DNA of 64,000 bases. Origin: Tamlana flava (GTDB taxonomy: Bacteria > Bacteroidota > Bacteroidia > Flavobacteriales > Flavobacteriaceae). Where the stretch lies: NCBI RefSeq assembly GCF_041287255.1, contig NZ_JBGGTX010000001.1:434001-498000 (forward strand). Direction: 5' to 3'. The notes under the pieces are model-generated. The model did not search any database. It was given only the letters and a program-made list of their open reading frames with translations, and was not told where the DNA came from. Each line of letters starts with the position of its first letter. Positions within the stretch are counted from its first letter, which is position 1. The translations under genes and the position numbers were made by a program. Shown in pieces: positions 62,697 through 64,000 of this stretch.

Positions 62697-63179
62697 CTAT
62701 TTATAATAAAACACCATGGTGACGTGAAACACTAACATTATTGAAACAATTATGGAGAGTGCAACATGGGAAACCATCCAACCTTTAAACAAAGCATCGC
62801 TTTTGCTTTTTACAACATCGAGATTAAAATATCCGAGTAATGTATTTGAAAAGAAAATATATGAAAGCAATAACAGGTAGCCATACCCCAAAGACATGCT
62901 ATGAATGTAGAATAGCAATGGACTTATAGCTCCTAACCACTTGTGAATGGACTGCATTGACATAGCGTTCTTTCGAAACTTTTTAATAACCCTCGTAAGT
63001 GTTAAAACCCATTGAAAAATGATAAAAATGGCCAAGGCTAATCCTGACCAACGCTTATACATTTCATCTTGTTGAAGTTCGAACAACCAATCCCATTGCA
63101 GGGTTAAAAAAAACTGTAAAAAGAACGCTGAAAGCAACGCTAACCCAATAAGTGTAGATTTATTGTTTATTAGTACCAT
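62697..63179 (-). CDS. four-helix membrane protein, possible cytochrome b
   Basis: A 160-residue protein with four predicted membrane helices. Two helices each carry two His residues in haem-compatible spacing ('SIHKWLGAISPLLFYIHSMS' and 'WMVSHVALSIIVSIMLVFHV'), as in b-type cytochromes that span two haems. It may link the NAD(P)H reductase (10 bp downstream) to the multihaem cytochrome c. No better-known family is recognised. Confidence 0.65.
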   Translation of the reverse strand: MVLINNKSTLIGLALLSAFFLQFFLTLQWDWLFELQQDEMYKRWSGLALAIFIIFQWVLTLTRVIKKFRKNAMSMQSIHKWLGAISPLLFYIHSMSLGYGYLLLLSYIFFSNTLLGYFNLDVVKSKSDALFKGWMVSHVALSIIVSIMLVFHVTMVFYYK

Positions 63180-63269
63180 ATACTGGCAAAGTATTTCTTA
63201 GCTGTTGTTCAAAACCTTTCCTGCAGCATAGGCCAACAGGAAAGGCTATAGGTTTTTGGACTTATTGAA

Positions 63270-64000
63270 TTAACGGACTGCTACCAAATGTTTCATGGTT
63301 TCATAAGAAGAAAGTTTCTTAACGCTATCAAGAAATACTTCTGCCGTTGGCAAATATTTGCCTTCTGCAGGCCATTTAGTTCCTATTTCTGGTTTTTCAC
63401 TTTCTTTGAAATTGGCCACCTCGTCTAAGTATTCTAAATAAATGTCTACCGTACCTTTTGCATATGAACTCAACACAGCCACAGTTTCCTTATAGGACAA
63501 TGAATCCTTTGGATATTGCCAAGTTGTCGCTCCCATCACATCACCTAATTCCCAATCAGATTTGGTTGTTTGAGGGTGATTGTTATGACAAGAAACACAC
63601 GCCCCAGCACTTGCCAAATCTGCAAACATGGCGGTGTGCAATTTTTGCTCTTCATCATAAAAAAATTGCGGTTTTTGGTCAGTTTTAATTTGCTTGAACA
63701 GATCCGCCTGTTTTCCTTCAAATTTGTTGGCTGCATTTACAGGGAAGTCAGACCCCAAATACAATCCTAATGGCACAGGGCTTTTTCTAATACTCGTGGC
63801 CACACCTCTTAAAAACAAGGCGGGAAGCGGCCCAGCCTCAACATCGTCTTTGCGCCAATCTTCATCAAATTTCATCCCTTGTGCTTTGCCTTTGCCCACT
63901 ATAGCTTTTGTGTACAATGTTCTAGTTACGTCATTTTCTTTGGCAACCATTTCAAGAACCTCCTCAACGGAAAAGATATTTTCATCCCCACCTTTTTCTG
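63270..64000 (-). CDS. DUF3365 (Tll0287-like) haem protein, 5' end beyond the window
   Basis: The frame is open to the right edge, so the start is missing. The ATG at 63950 is probably internal because 'GGDENIFSVEEVLE' precedes it in frame. The visible part has the DUF3365 pattern ('TLYTKAIVGKGKAQGMKFDEDW', 'GPLPALFLRGVATSIRKSPVPLGLYLGSDFPVN', 'KLHTAMFADLASAGACVSCHNNHPQ') with one CxxCH. Homologues are sensory or redox c-type haem proteins outside the cytoplasm. Confidence 0.8.
   Translation of the reverse strand, partial: EKGGDENIFSVEEVLEMVAKENDVTRTLYTKAIVGKGKAQGMKFDEDWRKDDVEAGPLPALFLRGVATSIRKSPVPLGLYLGSDFPVNAANKFEGKQADLFKQIKTDQKPQFFYDEEQKLHTAMFADLASAGACVSCHNNHPQTTKSDWELGDVMGATTWQYPKDSLSYKETVAVLSSYAKGTVDIYLEYLDEVANFKESEKPEIGTKWPAEGKYLPTAEVFLDSVKKLSSYETMKHLVAVR

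Overview
The window comes from a Bacteroidetes chromosome, most likely a marine member of the Flavobacteriaceae. The evidence is the AT-rich sequence, a surface protein with a gliding/type IX secretion C-terminal domain, many lipoproteins with early lipoboxes, a SusE/alginate-era style outer-membrane repertoire, a YtxJ-type bacillithiol protein, and weak Shine-Dalgarno signals.

Layout. (1) 1-387: chromosomal flank with the end of a DUF2846 gene and a bidirectional terminator. (2) 387-31458: a genomic island of about 31 kb. It is bounded by a 69-bp direct repeat of tRNA-Arg(TCT). The left copy is a tRNA fragment lacking its first five bases and the right copy is the intact tRNA. No integrase is visible. 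The left part (600-5300) holds short accessory genes (a YwqK/MORN-like repeat protein, a beta-barrel protein, small lipoproteins), two related long palindromes, and an IS3-type orfA remnant. The rest (5301-29914) is a hybrid lipid biosynthetic cluster, followed by a membrane di-iron hydroxylase. (3) 31640-54805: core chromosome with housekeeping and catabolic genes (glyA, fumarylacetoacetase, kdgK-like kinase, clpB, deoC, pxpABC with an Nramp transporter, yifB/comM). It also contains a decayed alcohol dehydrogenase gene and a decayed copy of the yifB 3' end. (4) 55008-64000: a nitrate-type uptake operon (porin, substrate-binding lipoprotein, permease, two ATPases) beside a multihaem cytochrome c, a flavin/2Fe-2S reductase, a small membrane cytochrome b candidate and a DUF3365 haem protein cut by the window edge.

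The biosynthetic cluster is the outstanding feature. A fatty acyl-AMP ligase can charge the N-terminal ACP of a one-module PKS (ACP-KS-AT-DH-KR-carrier). A C-A-PCP NRPS whose specificity residues read DILQLGMIWK (glycine-like) follows. No thioesterase or reductase domain is present. Around this core are homologues of the olefin/beta-lactone enzymes OleB, OleC and OleD, but no ordinary OleA. In its place is a 662-residue fusion of two ketosynthase III folds, the first with an intact Cys-His-Asn triad and the second with all three residues lost. A luciferase-like monooxygenase, a fatty acid desaturase, a sulfotransferase, a ferritin-like di-iron protein, a P450 and a 4'-phosphopantetheinyl transferase complete the set. 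My inference, untested, is that N-acyl-glycine is released by a Claisen condensation on the tandem ketosynthase, then reduced (OleD-like), closed to a beta-lactone (OleC-like) and perhaps decarboxylated (OleB-like) to an enamide-like lipid.
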